Below are positions 16,839 to 26,478 of a stretch of DNA of 64,000 nt, piece after piece (position 1 is the stretch's first letter; the number at the start of each line of letters is the position of its first letter). The notes beneath the pieces were generated by a model, which did no database searches, was not told the DNA's origin, and worked only from the letters and a program-made list of their open reading frames with translations. Source of the stretch: Rhizobium esperanzae (GTDB taxonomy: Bacteria > Pseudomonadota > Alphaproteobacteria > Rhizobiales > Rhizobiaceae); assembly GCF_002204185.1 (NCBI RefSeq), contig NZ_MXPU01000019.1, positions 1 through 64,000 on the forward strand, read 5' to 3'. The position numbers and the translations under genes are program-made.

Positions 16839-17654
16839 ATGGCAAAGCGGCCTGTTGCGACATCTTCCGACGACAAGCTGCCTTTCGAGACCGAAGAGCC
16901 TGTTGTCGACGAACGCTCGTTCTTCGGCGGCCGGCCGCAAAAACCATCCGCGCCGACCGCCCTGCCCGCCTCGCTCTCCGGGCCGGAACATTATCACGGT
17001 CATCGTGAGCGGCTGCGTGACCGCTTCCGCGAATTGGGCGATACCGCGCTTGCCGATTACGAAATCCTCGAGCTCTTGCTCTTCCGGCTGATCCCGCGAC
17101 GCGACACCAAGCCCATCGCCAAGGCGCTCATCGAACGATTCGGCTCTCTCGCCGGCGTCTTTGGCGCGCCGGCGGCGCTGCTGACGGAGGTGAAGGGCGT
17201 CGGCGAGAATGTCGCCCTCGACCTGAAACTGATCGCCACCGTCGCGCACCGGACACTGAAGAGCGAGATCAGAAGCAAGCAGGTTCTCTCCTCCTGGTCC
17301 TCGGTCATCCAGTACTGCCACGCCGCGATGGCACATGAAACACGAGAACAATTCCGCATCCTCTTCCTCGACAAGCGCAACGTGCTGATCGCCGACGAGG
17401 TGCAGGGCCGCGGCACGGTCGACCATACGCCGGTCTATCCCCGCGAGGTAGTCAAACGCGCGCTTGAGCTTTCGGCAACGGCGATCATCCTCGTGCACAA
17501 TCATCCCTCCGGCGACCCGACGCCCTCGCGCGCCGACATCGACATGACGAAGGTGATCATCGAGGCAGCCAAGGCGCTCGACATCACCGTCCATGACCAC
17601 ATCATCATCGGCAAGGACGGCCATGTCAGCCTGAAGGGCCTGAAGTTGATCTAA
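16839..17654 (+). CDS. radC: RadC-family JAB-domain protein
   Basis: The 271-aa protein of the RadC/YeeS family has an N-terminal helix-hairpin-helix region (KGVGENVALDL near 120) and a C-terminal JAB/MPN metalloprotease-like domain with HNHPSGDPTPSRAD. The radiation-repair role implied by the name is disputed, and the activity is unproven. The start was set to ATG 16839, just after the map stop; a frame start at 16791 would overlap map by 41 bases. Its last 126 coding bases are repeated after the next gene. Confidence 0.95.
   Translation: MAKRPVATSSDDKLPFETEEPVVDERSFFGGRPQKPSAPTALPASLSGPEHYHGHRERLRDRFRELGDTALADYEILELLLFRLIPRRDTKPIAKALIERFGSLAGVFGAPAALLTEVKGVGENVALDLKLIATVAHRTLKSEIRSKQVLSSWSSVIQYCHAAMAHETREQFRILFLDKRNVLIADEVQGRGTVDHTPVYPREVVKRALELSATAIILVHNHPSGDPTPSRADIDMTKVIIEAAKALDITVHDHIIIGKDGHVSLKGLKLI
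17526..17651 (+). repeat. Direct repeat, copy 1: 3' end of radC
   Basis: These 126 bases match 18901-19026 at about 110 positions by my count (about 87%), including codon-level conservation. The similarity stops sharply at both ends. The two copies flank the alpha-hydroxy-acid oxidase gene. Confidence 0.85.
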
Positions 17655-17705
17655 TCCCGCTACGCTGAATAATACCCGCCCGAAATACCGAGAAGATAAA
17701 GCTTC

Positions 17706-18893
17706 ATGACGATCTCCAGCGGTAACACTGATCGATCGACCCGGCTCTGCCGCGATGCGCTCTGCCTCGATGACTTTGAAATGAGGGCGCGGCGACATCT
17801 GCCGAAGCCTCTGTTCGGTTATATCGCCGGCGCGACCGAGACCAATGCGTCGCTGCGGCATAACGCAGAGGCCTTCCAGGCCTATGCCTTTCGGCCTCGT
17901 GTACTTCGGGACGTCTCGAGGCGCAGCACCGAGACAAGCCTCTTCGGCAAGACCCATGCCGCACCATTCGGCATCGCGCCGATGGGGATCAGCGCGCTGA
18001 TGGCCTATCGCGGCGACATCGTGCTCGCGCAAGGAGCCGACCAATCGGGGATCCCGATGATCATCAGCGGTTCATCGCTCATCCCGCTGGAGGAGATCGT
18101 CGCAGTTTCGCCGCAGGCATGGTTTCAGGCCTATCTTCCCGGAGAACCCGACCGTATCGACGCTCTCATCGATCGGGTCGCTGCGGCCGGCATCGCTACC
18201 CTTCTGCTGACCGTGGATACAGCCACGCTGCCCAATCGCGAAAACAATGTAAGGGCGGGGTTTTCGACGCCTTTGCGTCCCGGGCTCCGCCTGGCATGGC
18301 AGGGCATCTCGCATCCTCGCTGGACCACCGGCACATTCCTGCGCACGATCGTTCGGCACGGCATTCCGCATTTTGAAAATTCCTACGCCACAAGAGGCGC
18401 GCCGATCATCTCCTCGAACGTCACGCGCGATTTCGGGAAGCGTGACCATCTCAACTGGAGCCATCTGGAGCGGATACGCAAGCGGTGGTCCGGCAAGCTC
18501 GTGGTCAAGGGGATCATGCACCCTGACGACGCGGCACGGGCTGCAGATACCGGGGCGGATGGGGTGATCGTCTCCAATCATGGCGGTCGTCAGCTCGACG
18601 GCACCGCATCTCCCCTTCAGGTCCTTCCGGAGATTGCCGCACGTGTTGGAGACAGCATTGCCGTCATGATCGACGGCGGTATCCGGCGTGGAACGGATAT
18701 CATGAAGGCCCTCGCGCTTGGCGCCTGTTTCGTGTTCGTGGGCAGGCCATTCCTTTATGCTGCAGCCGTCGCGGGGCTACCGGGCGTGCTGAGAGCAGCG
18801 GATATCCTGAAGACGGAACTGCATAGCAATATGGCGCTGCTCGGGGTCACTGGGGTGAGCGATATTTCCGCGGACTACATCACTCGCGCATGA
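17706..18893 (+). CDS. FMN-dependent alpha-hydroxy acid dehydrogenase (lactate dehydrogenase/glycolate oxidase family)
   Basis: The 395-aa flavoenzyme of the LldD/glycolate oxidase family oxidises an L-2-hydroxy acid. Visible signatures are FGIAPMGISAL (FMN binding), WFQAYLP, LLLTVDTATLPNRENN, LVVKGIMHPDDA, the active-site SNHGGRQLDGT with catalytic His and Arg, and the phosphate-binding DGGIRRGTD and FVGRPF. L-lactate is a likely but unproven substrate; mandelate-type acids are an alternative. The gene sits between the real radC end and a second radC 3' copy, so it may be an insertion at that point. Confidence 0.93.
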   Translation: MTISSGNTDRSTRLCRDALCLDDFEMRARRHLPKPLFGYIAGATETNASLRHNAEAFQAYAFRPRVLRDVSRRSTETSLFGKTHAAPFGIAPMGISALMAYRGDIVLAQGADQSGIPMIISGSSLIPLEEIVAVSPQAWFQAYLPGEPDRIDALIDRVAAAGIATLLLTVDTATLPNRENNVRAGFSTPLRPGLRLAWQGISHPRWTTGTFLRTIVRHGIPHFENSYATRGAPIISSNVTRDFGKRDHLNWSHLERIRKRWSGKLVVKGIMHPDDAARAADTGADGVIVSNHGGRQLDGTASPLQVLPEIAARVGDSIAVMIDGGIRRGTDIMKALALGACFVFVGRPFLYAAAVAGLPGVLRAADILKTELHSNMALLGVTGVSDISADYITRA

Positions 18894-18900
18894 ACAACCG

Positions 18901-19047
18901 TCGCGCGCTGACATCGATATGACGAAGGTGATCATCGACGCGGCGAAGGCACTTGATATCACTGTCCACGACCCCATCATCATCGGCAAGGACGGCTATG
19001 TCAGCCTGAAAGGGCCGAAGCTGATCAGAAAGACACAGTCCGGCTGA
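18901..19047 (+). pseudogene. Duplicated radC 3'-end remnant
   Basis: The frame reads RADIDMTKVIIDAAKALD, then IGKDGYVSLKGPKLI, almost identical to the RadC C-terminus, and continues as RKTQSG before TGA at 19045. No start or upstream radC sequence is present. Active-site-distal changes include His to Pro and His to Tyr. It marks the downstream edge of the segment holding the hydroxy-acid oxidase and lies about 100 bases before sthA. Confidence 0.85.
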
Positions 19048-19146
19048 ATCGGGAGCCGTAAAACAATCTGTAACATTGACCGGCTACCGATAGAGGAGCG
19101 ACATTTTTGTCGCAAAATGATTCCATTTCCAATCCGAGGCTAGAGG

Positions 19147-20553
19147 ATGTTTCAGTACGATCTCGTTGTGGTGGGTAGCGGTCCCGCAGGGCGCCGCGGC
19201 GCGATCCAGGCTGCGAAACTCGGCAAGAAAGTGCTTGTCATCGAACAGGGCAAGCGCGTCGGCGGCGTGTCCGTCCATACCGGCACAATCCCTTCGAAGA
19301 CGCTGCGCGAGACCGCGCTCAATCTCTCTGGCTGGCGCGAGCGCGGCTTCTACGGGCGATCCTACCGCGTCAAGCAGGAGATCAGTGCGGAAGACCTGCG
19401 TCGCCGCCTGCTGATTACGCTCAACCATGAAGTCGAAGTGCTCGAGCATCAGTTCGCCCGCAACCGTGTCCACCACATGCGCGGCAAGGCGAGTTTCGTC
19501 GATTCCACCACCTTGCAGGTCATCAAGGATGACGGCGAAGCGCTGACGGTGAGCGGCGCCAGCATTCTGCTTGCGGTAGGCACGAAGCCTTTCCGGCCGG
19601 ACTATATGCCATTCGATGGCAGGACCGTGCTCGACAGCGATGAATTGCTTGACATCGAAGAACTGCCGCGCACCATGGTTGTCATCGGCGCCGGCGTTAT
19701 CGGCATCGAATATGCGACGATCTTCTCGGCGCTTGATACTGCCGTGACCGTGATCGATCCAAAGTCGACGATGCTCGACTTTATCGACAAGGAAATCGTA
19801 GAGGATTTCACCTATCAGCTGCGCGACCGCAATATGAAGCTGCTGCTCGGCACGAAGGCCGATAAGGTCGAGCGGCTGGATAGCGGCAAGGTTCAGCTGA
19901 CGCTCGACAACGGCCGCCATCTTGTGACCGACATGGTGCTCTTTGCCGCCGGACGCATGGGAGCGACCGACGCGCTGAACCTTCCGGCCATCGGACTGGA
20001 GGCCGACAGCCGTGGCCGTCTCAAGGTCAATCCGGAGACCTTCCAGACATCGGTTGCCAACATCTACGCCGCCGGCGACGTGGTCGGCTTTCCAAGCCTT
20101 GCCTCGACCTCAATGGAACAGGGCCGCATCGCCGCGCGCGTGGCGATCGGCGCGGTCGCCAAGGAGCCGCAGAAATATTTCCCCTACGGCATCTATGCGG
20201 TGCCGGAGATCTCGACCTGCGGTCTGACCGAAGAGGAAATGAAGGAGCGCGGCATTGCCTATGAATGCGGCATTGCCCGCTTCCGCGAAACCTCGCGCGG
20301 CCACATCATGGGCCTCGACACCGGGCTTCTGAAGTTGATCTTCTCGCTGAAGACACGCCGCCTGCTCGGGGTGCATATCGTCGGCGAAGGCGCCACCGAG
20401 CTGGTGCATATCGGCCAGGCGGTGCTCAATCTCAAAGGCACGGTCGAGTATTTCGTCGAAAACACCTTCAACTATCCAACGCTCGCCGAAGCCTACAAGA
20501 TCGCCGGCCTCGACGCCTGGAACCGGATGGGCGACATCAAATCGGAACTGTGA
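19147..20553 (+). CDS. sthA: Soluble (Si-specific) pyridine nucleotide transhydrogenase
   Basis: The 468-aa FAD enzyme interconverts NADPH/NAD and NADP/NADH in the cytoplasm. It has the N-terminal Rossmann motif VVGSGPAGRRGA, a second nucleotide motif VVIGAGVIGIEYA near 180, the FAD motif NIYAAGDVVGFPSLAS near 300, and the dimerisation domain. In place of the disulfide CxxxxC of related reductases it has HTGTIPSKTLRE, as expected for SthA. It is full length. The adjacent EEP gene starts 56 bases downstream and may be cotranscribed. Confidence 0.96.
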   Translation: MFQYDLVVVGSGPAGRRGAIQAAKLGKKVLVIEQGKRVGGVSVHTGTIPSKTLRETALNLSGWRERGFYGRSYRVKQEISAEDLRRRLLITLNHEVEVLEHQFARNRVHHMRGKASFVDSTTLQVIKDDGEALTVSGASILLAVGTKPFRPDYMPFDGRTVLDSDELLDIEELPRTMVVIGAGVIGIEYATIFSALDTAVTVIDPKSTMLDFIDKEIVEDFTYQLRDRNMKLLLGTKADKVERLDSGKVQLTLDNGRHLVTDMVLFAAGRMGATDALNLPAIGLEADSRGRLKVNPETFQTSVANIYAAGDVVGFPSLASTSMEQGRIAARVAIGAVAKEPQKYFPYGIYAVPEISTCGLTEEEMKERGIAYECGIARFRETSRGHIMGLDTGLLKLIFSLKTRRLLGVHIVGEGATELVHIGQAVLNLKGTVEYFVENTFNYPTLAEAYKIAGLDAWNRMGDIKSEL

Positions 20554-20609
20554 AAACCCCGATGGCAGCGCCACCATCTGATTCCGCCAGCTAAGACGGA
20601 GCCGAGAGC

Positions 20610-21413
20610 TTGCGCATCATTTCGCTGAATGCATGGGGCGGCAGGCTTCACGAGGCCCTGATCGCCTATGTCAAGCAGGCCGACCCTGACGTGCTGTGCC
20701 TGCAGGAGGTGCTGCGGGCGCGGAATGCGGATAGCGGATGGTCGATATACCGGGATGCCGGGCTGGAACTGCCGCAGCGTGCCAATCTGTTTCAGGAGAT
20801 CAGCGCCGCCCTGCCCGGCCACGACGCCTTCTTCTGCCCGGCATCGCGAGGTGAACTTTTCGATGGCGACGCCGCTATTGTCGCGGATTTCGGGCTGGCG
20901 ACCCTCGTCCGCAAATCACATTCCGTTATCGCCCAGGCGCTGGACTTCGTGCATGGCAGTTTTTCCGCCGATGGCTGGGGTGAGCATCCCAGACCGCGCA
21001 ACGCCCATTGCATCCGCCTCTTCAGCAGCGCGCACGGCCGCGCCGTGACGATCGCCCATATGCATGGCCTGCGCGATCCCGCCGGCAAGGGCGATACGGC
21101 GCAGCGCCAACAGCAGGCTCTGGCGTTGGCCGGCCTCATCGGGCGGATCTGGCCCGGCGACGAAGGGCTCGTGGTCTGCGGCGATTTCAATGTGCTGCCC
21201 GACAGCGCGACCTTTCGGGTCCTTGCCCGGCTTGGCCTTTCCGATCTCGTCACCGGAAGCGGCCTTGTCGACACGCGAACCTCCCACTATCTGAAGCAGG
21301 GCCGCTTCGCGGACTACATGCTGATTACGCCTGGCGTAGAGGTTGCCAGGTTCGACGTGGTCGAGGCGCCCGAGGTCTCCGACCATCGCGCATTGCTGCT
21401 CGATATCGCGTAG
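20610..21413 (+). CDS. Endonuclease/exonuclease/phosphatase (EEP) family protein
   Basis: The 267-aa metal-dependent phosphoesterase fold has ISLNAWGG at the N-terminus, CLQEVL (metal Glu), VCGDFNVLPDS (catalytic Asp/Asn) and EVSDHRALLLDI (terminal Asp-His). It starts with TTG at 20610, preceded by ACGGAG; no ATG gives the N-terminal strand. No signal peptide is present. The substrate could be nucleic acid, phospholipid or a small phosphate ester and cannot be told from sequence. Confidence 0.88.
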   Translation: MRIISLNAWGGRLHEALIAYVKQADPDVLCLQEVLRARNADSGWSIYRDAGLELPQRANLFQEISAALPGHDAFFCPASRGELFDGDAAIVADFGLATLVRKSHSVIAQALDFVHGSFSADGWGEHPRPRNAHCIRLFSSAHGRAVTIAHMHGLRDPAGKGDTAQRQQQALALAGLIGRIWPGDEGLVVCGDFNVLPDSATFRVLARLGLSDLVTGSGLVDTRTSHYLKQGRFADYMLITPGVEVARFDVVEAPEVSDHRALLLDIA

Positions 21414-21572
21414 TATATTGAGGGATGCGCTGTACGAAACTTCTGCGCGCAGTTTCCTGTTTTTACGCCTTAGTTTGAACCCCGATAAATCGCATTGATA
21501 CGCCGTGCCTGATTTGTGCCTTCACCTCCATTTTGCCTCCGGGCAGACGTTTCTAAAGAAAGATAGATACTC

Positions 21573-23342
21573 TTGCCCCATGCTTCGGAATCCGTGCGCA
21601 GACGTTTTCAGCTCATCCTGATCAAGCCGTCGCATTATGACGATGACGGCTACGTCATCCGCTGGTGGCGGGCGATGATCCCCTCCAATTCGCTCGCGGC
21701 CCTTTACGGCATCGCTGCCGAATGCGCCGAGCGCAAGGTCCTCGGGCCGGATACCGCGATCGACATTACCGTAATCGATGAAACCAATACGCGAATCGAT
21801 TTTGCCGGGCTGCTCGCCCAGTTCAGGCGCCACGGCAATTTCGGCATGGTCGCACTGGTCGGCGTCCAGTCCAACCAATATCCGCGCGCCCTCGACGTCG
21901 CCCGCCCCTTCCGCAATGCCGGCCTGCCGGTCTCGATGGGCGGCTTTCATGTGTCCGGCTGCCTGTCGATGCTCGACGGCACGGCGGTCGGGCTCGATGC
22001 CTGCCGCGAGATGGGCATCTCGATGTTCGCCGGCGAGGCCGAGGGGCGGCTGGACATGGTGCTGCGCGATGCTGCCGCCGGCGAGCTGAAGCCCCTCTAT
22101 AATTTCATGAACGACCTTCCCGGCATCGGCGGCACGCCGGTTCCGTTCCTGCCGAAGGACAATATCCAGCGCACACTCGGCCTCAGCACCAGCTTCGATG
22201 CCGGACGCGGCTGTCCCTACCAGTGCTCGTTCTGCACCATTATCAACGTGCAGGGGCGCAAGTCGCGCTTCCGCTCGGCCGACGATGTCGAGAAGCTGGT
22301 GCGGATGAATTGGGCGCAGGGCATCCACAAATTCTTCATCACCGACGATAATTTCGCCCGCAACAAGGATTGGGAGGCGATCTTCGATCGGCTGATCGAG
22401 CTCAAGGAGCGCGACGGCATTCCGCTCGGCCTGATGATCCAGGTCGACACGCTCTGCCACAAGATCCCGAGCTTCATCGAGAAATCCCGGCGCGCCGGCG
22501 TCACCCGCGTGTTCATCGGCCTCGAAAACGTCAATCCGGACAATCTGACCGCCGCCAAAAAGAACCAGAACAAGATCACCGAATATCGCAAGATGCTGCT
22601 CGCCTGGAAGGCGCAAGGCATCATGACGCTCGCCGGCTATATTCTGGGCTTTCCTGCCGATACGCCGGAATCGATCCGCCGCGACGTCGCGATCATCCAG
22701 GAAGAGCTGCCGCTCGACGTGATCGAATTCTTCATCCTGACGCCGCTGCCCGGTTCCGAGGACCATCAGGTTCTGTGGAAGAAGGGTGTCGAGATGGACG
22801 GCGATCTCAACATCTACGATGTCGAGCATGTCTGCACTGCCCATCCCAAGATGAGCAAGCAGCAATGGGAAGACATCTACCATGAGGCCTGGTCGCTCTA
22901 TTATTCGCCTCATCATATGAAGACGCTGCTGCGCCGGGCCGTGGCAACTGGGGTGCCGCTGGCAAGGCTCGTCAAGGTTCTCGTCTCCTTCGCAACCACC
23001 GTGCCGCTGGAAAACGTGCATCCGCTGCAGAGCGGCCTCTTTCGCCTGAAGACGCCGTCGGAGCGGCGTCCGGAACTGCCGCGCGAAAATCCGCTGGTCT
23101 TCTGGCCGCGCTTTGCCTGGGAAACTTTGAGCAAACATGTGTCTCTCGCCGGCACAATTATCGGCCTGACGATTTCGGCATTCCTGATTTCGCGGGATGC
23201 GAAGTCGAAGAGCTATATGGATCAGGCTCTGACACCCGTCGCGGACGATGAGGAAGAGACTCTCAGCCTCTTCACCAAAACCGCCGGTGGAGCCGCGGCC
23301 GTCAGCCATGTCCGGAAAGTCGCGGAGCTGACACGGCATTGA
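21573..23342 (+). CDS. B12-binding-type radical SAM protein
   Basis: The 589-aa protein has an N-terminal region (about 10-170) in the position of a cobalamin-binding domain, with LVGVQSNQYPRALDVA. The radical SAM core has the cluster motif C214-x3-C218-x2-C221 in GRGCPYQCSFC, followed by FITDDNFARN and RVFIGLENVNPDNL. A C-terminal region near 515-535 contains a hydrophobic stretch (LAGTIIGLTISAFLI), which suggests membrane association. The start is uncertain: TTG at 21573 or GTG at 21594. The reaction is unknown; many relatives are methyltransferases or act in lipid metabolism. Confidence 0.88.
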   Translation: MPHASESVRRRFQLILIKPSHYDDDGYVIRWWRAMIPSNSLAALYGIAAECAERKVLGPDTAIDITVIDETNTRIDFAGLLAQFRRHGNFGMVALVGVQSNQYPRALDVARPFRNAGLPVSMGGFHVSGCLSMLDGTAVGLDACREMGISMFAGEAEGRLDMVLRDAAAGELKPLYNFMNDLPGIGGTPVPFLPKDNIQRTLGLSTSFDAGRGCPYQCSFCTIINVQGRKSRFRSADDVEKLVRMNWAQGIHKFFITDDNFARNKDWEAIFDRLIELKERDGIPLGLMIQVDTLCHKIPSFIEKSRRAGVTRVFIGLENVNPDNLTAAKKNQNKITEYRKMLLAWKAQGIMTLAGYILGFPADTPESIRRDVAIIQEELPLDVIEFFILTPLPGSEDHQVLWKKGVEMDGDLNIYDVEHVCTAHPKMSKQQWEDIYHEAWSLYYSPHHMKTLLRRAVATGVPLARLVKVLVSFATTVPLENVHPLQSGLFRLKTPSERRPELPRENPLVFWPRFAWETLSKHVSLAGTIIGLTISAFLISRDAKSKSYMDQALTPVADDEEETLSLFTKTAGGAAAVSHVRKVAELTRH

Positions 23343-23405
23343 GCCACAGTTCCCGCTCAAGCGCCTCGCTTGAACAAGGTTGATGCGAGGCGCTCTGGTG
23401 GCAGC

Positions 23406-23810
23406 TTAAGCGACCTGGATTATCCGCGTTGTCTCGGCCACCTGTAGCGTGTCGACAAATTCGACAATCTTGACCGGTTTCCCGTCCCTGAAATGGATCT
23501 TGTCGACGAATTCCGTATGGAAGCTCACGCCTGACGGGATATGTGTGACCTCCCCTTCGCGGTGGGCGAAGACGACCTGCTCATCCTCGTCCACATGGAT
23601 GCAGGCCGTACTGATCTTCGACAGATCCCAAGCAGTGATGAGCTGCGCTATCACCTGGCGAAAGGCATGGCCACCCAATTCAGTCGAAAAAGGCGCCAGC
23701 CGTGTATTGCCAGCCATTCGGAAAGTGCAATCCTCTCCGATCAGCGCCAGCGTGCCCTCGATATCGCCTCGGTCGCGCACAGCATAGATTTCCTCCACCA
23801 CTTTCTTCAT
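23406..23810 (-). CDS. SnoaL/NTF2-like protein
   Basis: The 134-aa small alpha/beta-barrel fold protein has an N-terminal helix VVEEIYAVRDRGDIEGTLAL, then GEDCTFRMAGNT, and the end strands DKIHFRDGKPVKIVEFVDT. This fits the nuclear-transport-factor-2-like superfamily (SnoaL/ketosteroid isomerase-like), which covers enzymes and binding proteins; no specific function follows. It is monocistronic and convergent with the radical SAM gene. Confidence 0.85.
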   Translation of the reverse strand: MKKVVEEIYAVRDRGDIEGTLALIGEDCTFRMAGNTRLAPFSTELGGHAFRQVIAQLITAWDLSKISTACIHVDEDEQVVFAHREGEVTHIPSGVSFHTEFVDKIHFRDGKPVKIVEFVDTLQVAETTRIIQVA

Positions 23811-23924
23811 GTCGTGTTTTGCAGTTATTTTCAGGTCCCTCCCACCAAAAACAAATCTGCATCGAATTATACTTCATTTCAACTCTTTGTTGCTGCGGAT
23901 AAACCATGAAAGGCCAGACAGCCT

Positions 23925-23959
23925 AAAAAGAAAAGGCCCCGCACGATGGCGGGGCCTTC
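23925..23959 (-). terminator. Rho-independent terminator of tig
   Basis: Perfect stem AAGGCCCCGC/GCGGGGCCTT with a short ATCGTG-type loop, followed on the minus strand by TTTTCTTTTT. It lies about 25 bases after the tig stop. Confidence 0.9.
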
Positions 23960-23982
23960 CAAACTTCAGAACCGGGAAACGA

Positions 23983-25467
23983 TTATTCGGCGCTGTCCTC
24001 GGAAGCCTTCTTCTTCGGAGCAGCCTTCTTTTTCGGAGCGGCTTCCTCGCCTTCGCCAGCCTCGGCGGCTTCGGTCTTGGCGGCAGCCTTCTTCTTCGGA
24101 GCGGCCTTCTTGGTCTCGGCCTTGGCTTCACCTTCTTCCTCGGCGAGCAGCTCTTCCTTCGTCACCTTCTTGTCGGTGACATCGATTTCGGTCAGCAGGT
24201 GATCGATGACCTTCTCTTCGAAGATCGGTGCGCGGATCGAAGCGGCGGCACCCGGCTGGCTGCGGAAGAATTCGAGGATCTGCTTTTCCTGGCCGGGATA
24301 CTGGCGCAGCTGGTCGTAGATGGCGCGCTGCATCTCGTCTTCGGTGACTTCGACGCCGGCCTTTTCACCGATTTCGGAGAGGACGAGGCCGAGGCGGACG
24401 CGACGCTCGGCAAGCGTCTTGTATTCCTCACGGGCCTTCTCTTCGGTCGTGTCTTCGTCCTCGAAGGTCTTGCCGGACTGGGCGAGGTCGTTGTTCACCT
24501 GGCTCCAGATGCCGTTATATTCGGCATCGACGAGCGAAGACGGAGTGTCGAACTTGTACATCTCGTCGAGCTGGTCGAGGATCTGGCGCTTCAGCTTCTG
24601 GCGGGTCAGCGAACCGTACTGCGATTCGATCTGGCCGCGGACGATCTCCTTCAGGCGATCGGCGGATTCGATGCCGAGCTTGGAGGCGAGTTCGTCGTTG
24701 ATTTCGACAGCGCCGGGGGCTGCGACATCCTTGACCGTGATGTCGAAGGTCGCTTCCTTGCCGGCGAGGTTCTTGGCCGGATAGTCGGCCGGGAAGGTCA
24801 CGGTGATGGTCTTCTCTTCGCCGGCCTTGACCCCGACGAGTTGGTCTTCGAAGCCCGGGATGAAGCGGCCGGAGCCGATCACCAGTTCGGCACCCTGATC
24901 GGTGCCGCCTTCGAAGGCTTCGCCGTCAACCTTGCCGACATAATCCATGGTGACGCGGTCGCCGTTGGCGGCCTTGCCGGTCTTGCTCTCGTAGGAACGG
25001 GCGCTTTCGGCAACCTTCAGGACCTGCTCATTGACTTCGTCATCGGAGATGTCGATGACTTCGCGCGTGACTTTGATGCCCTTGACGGACTTCAGCTCGA
25101 TCGGCGGCAGCACTTCGTAGGAGAGCGTGAATTCAAAATCCTGCTGGGCGGTGAGGATCTTGTCGGCCTCGTCCTTGTCCTCGGTCATCGCGATTTCCGG
25201 CTGCGTGGCCGACTTTTCGCCGCGGCTGGACAGGATGGCGGCGGGCTGTTCGCGGACGATCTCGTTGACGAGATCGGCCATGATCGACTTGCCGTATACC
25301 TTCTTCAGGTGAGCAGCGGGGACCTTGCCCGGACGGAAGCCGTTGATGCGGACCTTGTCCTTCACATCGGCAAGACGCTCATTCATCTTGTCTTCCATGT
25401 CCTTGGCCGGGATAACGACCTTGATTTCGCGCTTCAGCCCTTCAGCGAGCGTTTCGATAACCTGCAT
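23983..25467 (-). CDS. tig: Trigger factor
   Basis: The 494-aa ribosome-associated chaperone and peptidyl-prolyl isomerase has the N-terminal ribosome-binding signature GFRPGKVP near residue 45. The FKBP-type PPIase domain lies at about 165-250 (VTMDYVGKVDGEAF and FIPGFEDQLVG), followed by the helical chaperone arms. The last about 50 residues are an Ala/Lys/Glu-rich low-complexity tail (repeats of AAPKKKA) typical of rhizobial trigger factors. It is monocistronic with its own terminator. Confidence 0.98.
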   Translation of the reverse strand: MQVIETLAEGLKREIKVVIPAKDMEDKMNERLADVKDKVRINGFRPGKVPAAHLKKVYGKSIMADLVNEIVREQPAAILSSRGEKSATQPEIAMTEDKDEADKILTAQQDFEFTLSYEVLPPIELKSVKGIKVTREVIDISDDEVNEQVLKVAESARSYESKTGKAANGDRVTMDYVGKVDGEAFEGGTDQGAELVIGSGRFIPGFEDQLVGVKAGEEKTITVTFPADYPAKNLAGKEATFDITVKDVAAPGAVEINDELASKLGIESADRLKEIVRGQIESQYGSLTRQKLKRQILDQLDEMYKFDTPSSLVDAEYNGIWSQVNNDLAQSGKTFEDEDTTEEKAREEYKTLAERRVRLGLVLSEIGEKAGVEVTEDEMQRAIYDQLRQYPGQEKQILEFFRSQPGAAASIRAPIFEEKVIDHLLTEIDVTDKKVTKEELLAEEEGEAKAETKKAAPKKKAAAKTEAAEAGEGEEAAPKKKAAPKKKASEDSAE

Positions 25468-25649
25468 GTCTTCCTACCTTCATGTCGTGGCGGCCGTGCC
25501 CAGACGCCGTTCGTTTCTATGAGCACGACGCCGGCAGCGTGCCGCGCGTGGCTTTTCCCAATTCCTGCATCATTCCACCCAAGGGGGAACGGCATTCGCT
25601 TCCGGGTATCGGGGGACTAAAATTTCTTAGCCTCCCCCTGCAAACAGCC

Positions 25650-25734
<85 letters not shown>

Positions 25735-25887
25735 GTTCACAGAACCGCATGCCTATGCCTGCGCATGAGGCCTTCCGGAGCGCGGCGTCTCTATATCACC
25801 CGATTTGGTCGAGGCAAAGGAAAAATGAACGTCCAATGACAGGCTATTCAAGGCCCAAAAGCCGCCCTGTCCCGAGGGCTCCGGAGA

Positions 25888-26478
25888 TCAGTAAAGCGGT
25901 TCGTCGTAAACCGGCTTGCCGTCGACGAGCAGGCTGCGAATCTGCGCGCGTCCATCCGGCGAGACTCGCACCGCTATGGCGACGTTGCCATCGTTGCGGG
26001 CTTCCTCGATCGGTTTGCCCTGACCTTCCGGAATGTAATAGCGCTCGATGCCGTATTCGACCCGGATGCTATCGCCCGCGGCCAGCCCGCCGCTATAGAA
26101 AGGCCTGCTGCGCAGGATCACCGTCTCCGGCTGCGGCGACAGCGTCTGGAAGGACGATTCGCTCACCGTCCAGAAACCGTCCGCCTGCTTCTTCAACCGA
26201 ACCCACAACGTGCGTTCCCCGGGTTCGGCGGAAATGCCGCCGGAGACCGTCTCCACCGGCACGGTCGAAATGTCGTAATTCAAGACGACATAATCGCCCC
26301 GCAGGAAATCGCGTGGATCGACCGGCGTCGTTTTCAGCAGGACTTCAGCGCCGTTGCTGAGGATCGATGCGCGGCTCTGGATGATCGTGCCAAGGATCAT
26401 GGTCTGCAAGCCGGCGACGATGATGGCCGAAATGAGATATCTTTTGCCGGATTGCAGCCTAGCCATCAACGAGCTCAT
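25888..26478 (-). CDS. GDYXXLXY-domain membrane-anchored protein
   Basis: The 196-aa protein has one N-terminal transmembrane segment (YLISAIIVAGLQTMILGTII) and the family signature in RDFLRGDYVVLNYDIS near residue 70, with a second half rich in beta strands (RPFYSGGLAAGDSIRVEYGI). The family is unnamed and usually accompanies DUF2157 membrane proteins, as it does here. Its start overlaps the stop of the DUF2157 gene by four bases, so the two are coupled. It probably acts at the periplasmic face; function unknown. Confidence 0.88.
   Translation of the reverse strand: MSSLMARLQSGKRYLISAIIVAGLQTMILGTIIQSRASILSNGAEVLLKTTPVDPRDFLRGDYVVLNYDISTVPVETVSGGISAEPGERTLWVRLKKQADGFWTVSESSFQTLSPQPETVILRSRPFYSGGLAAGDSIRVEYGIERYYIPEGQGKPIEEARNDGNVAIAVRVSPDGRAQIRSLLVDGKPVYDEPLY

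Noticed and set aside
19098..19113. Small palindrome GCGAC-ATTTTT-GTCGC before sthA
   Set aside because: Only five-base arms and no T-tract; too weak to call an operator or terminator.
21522..23360. 612-aa minus-strand frame opposite the radical SAM gene
   Set aside because: The plus strand has clear radical SAM motifs; the minus frame has antisense-type composition rich in His, Arg, Asp and Gln.
23809..25620. 603-aa plus-strand frame opposite tig
   Set aside because: It is a shadow of the trigger factor gene, with repetitive leucine and glycine strings from antisense codons.
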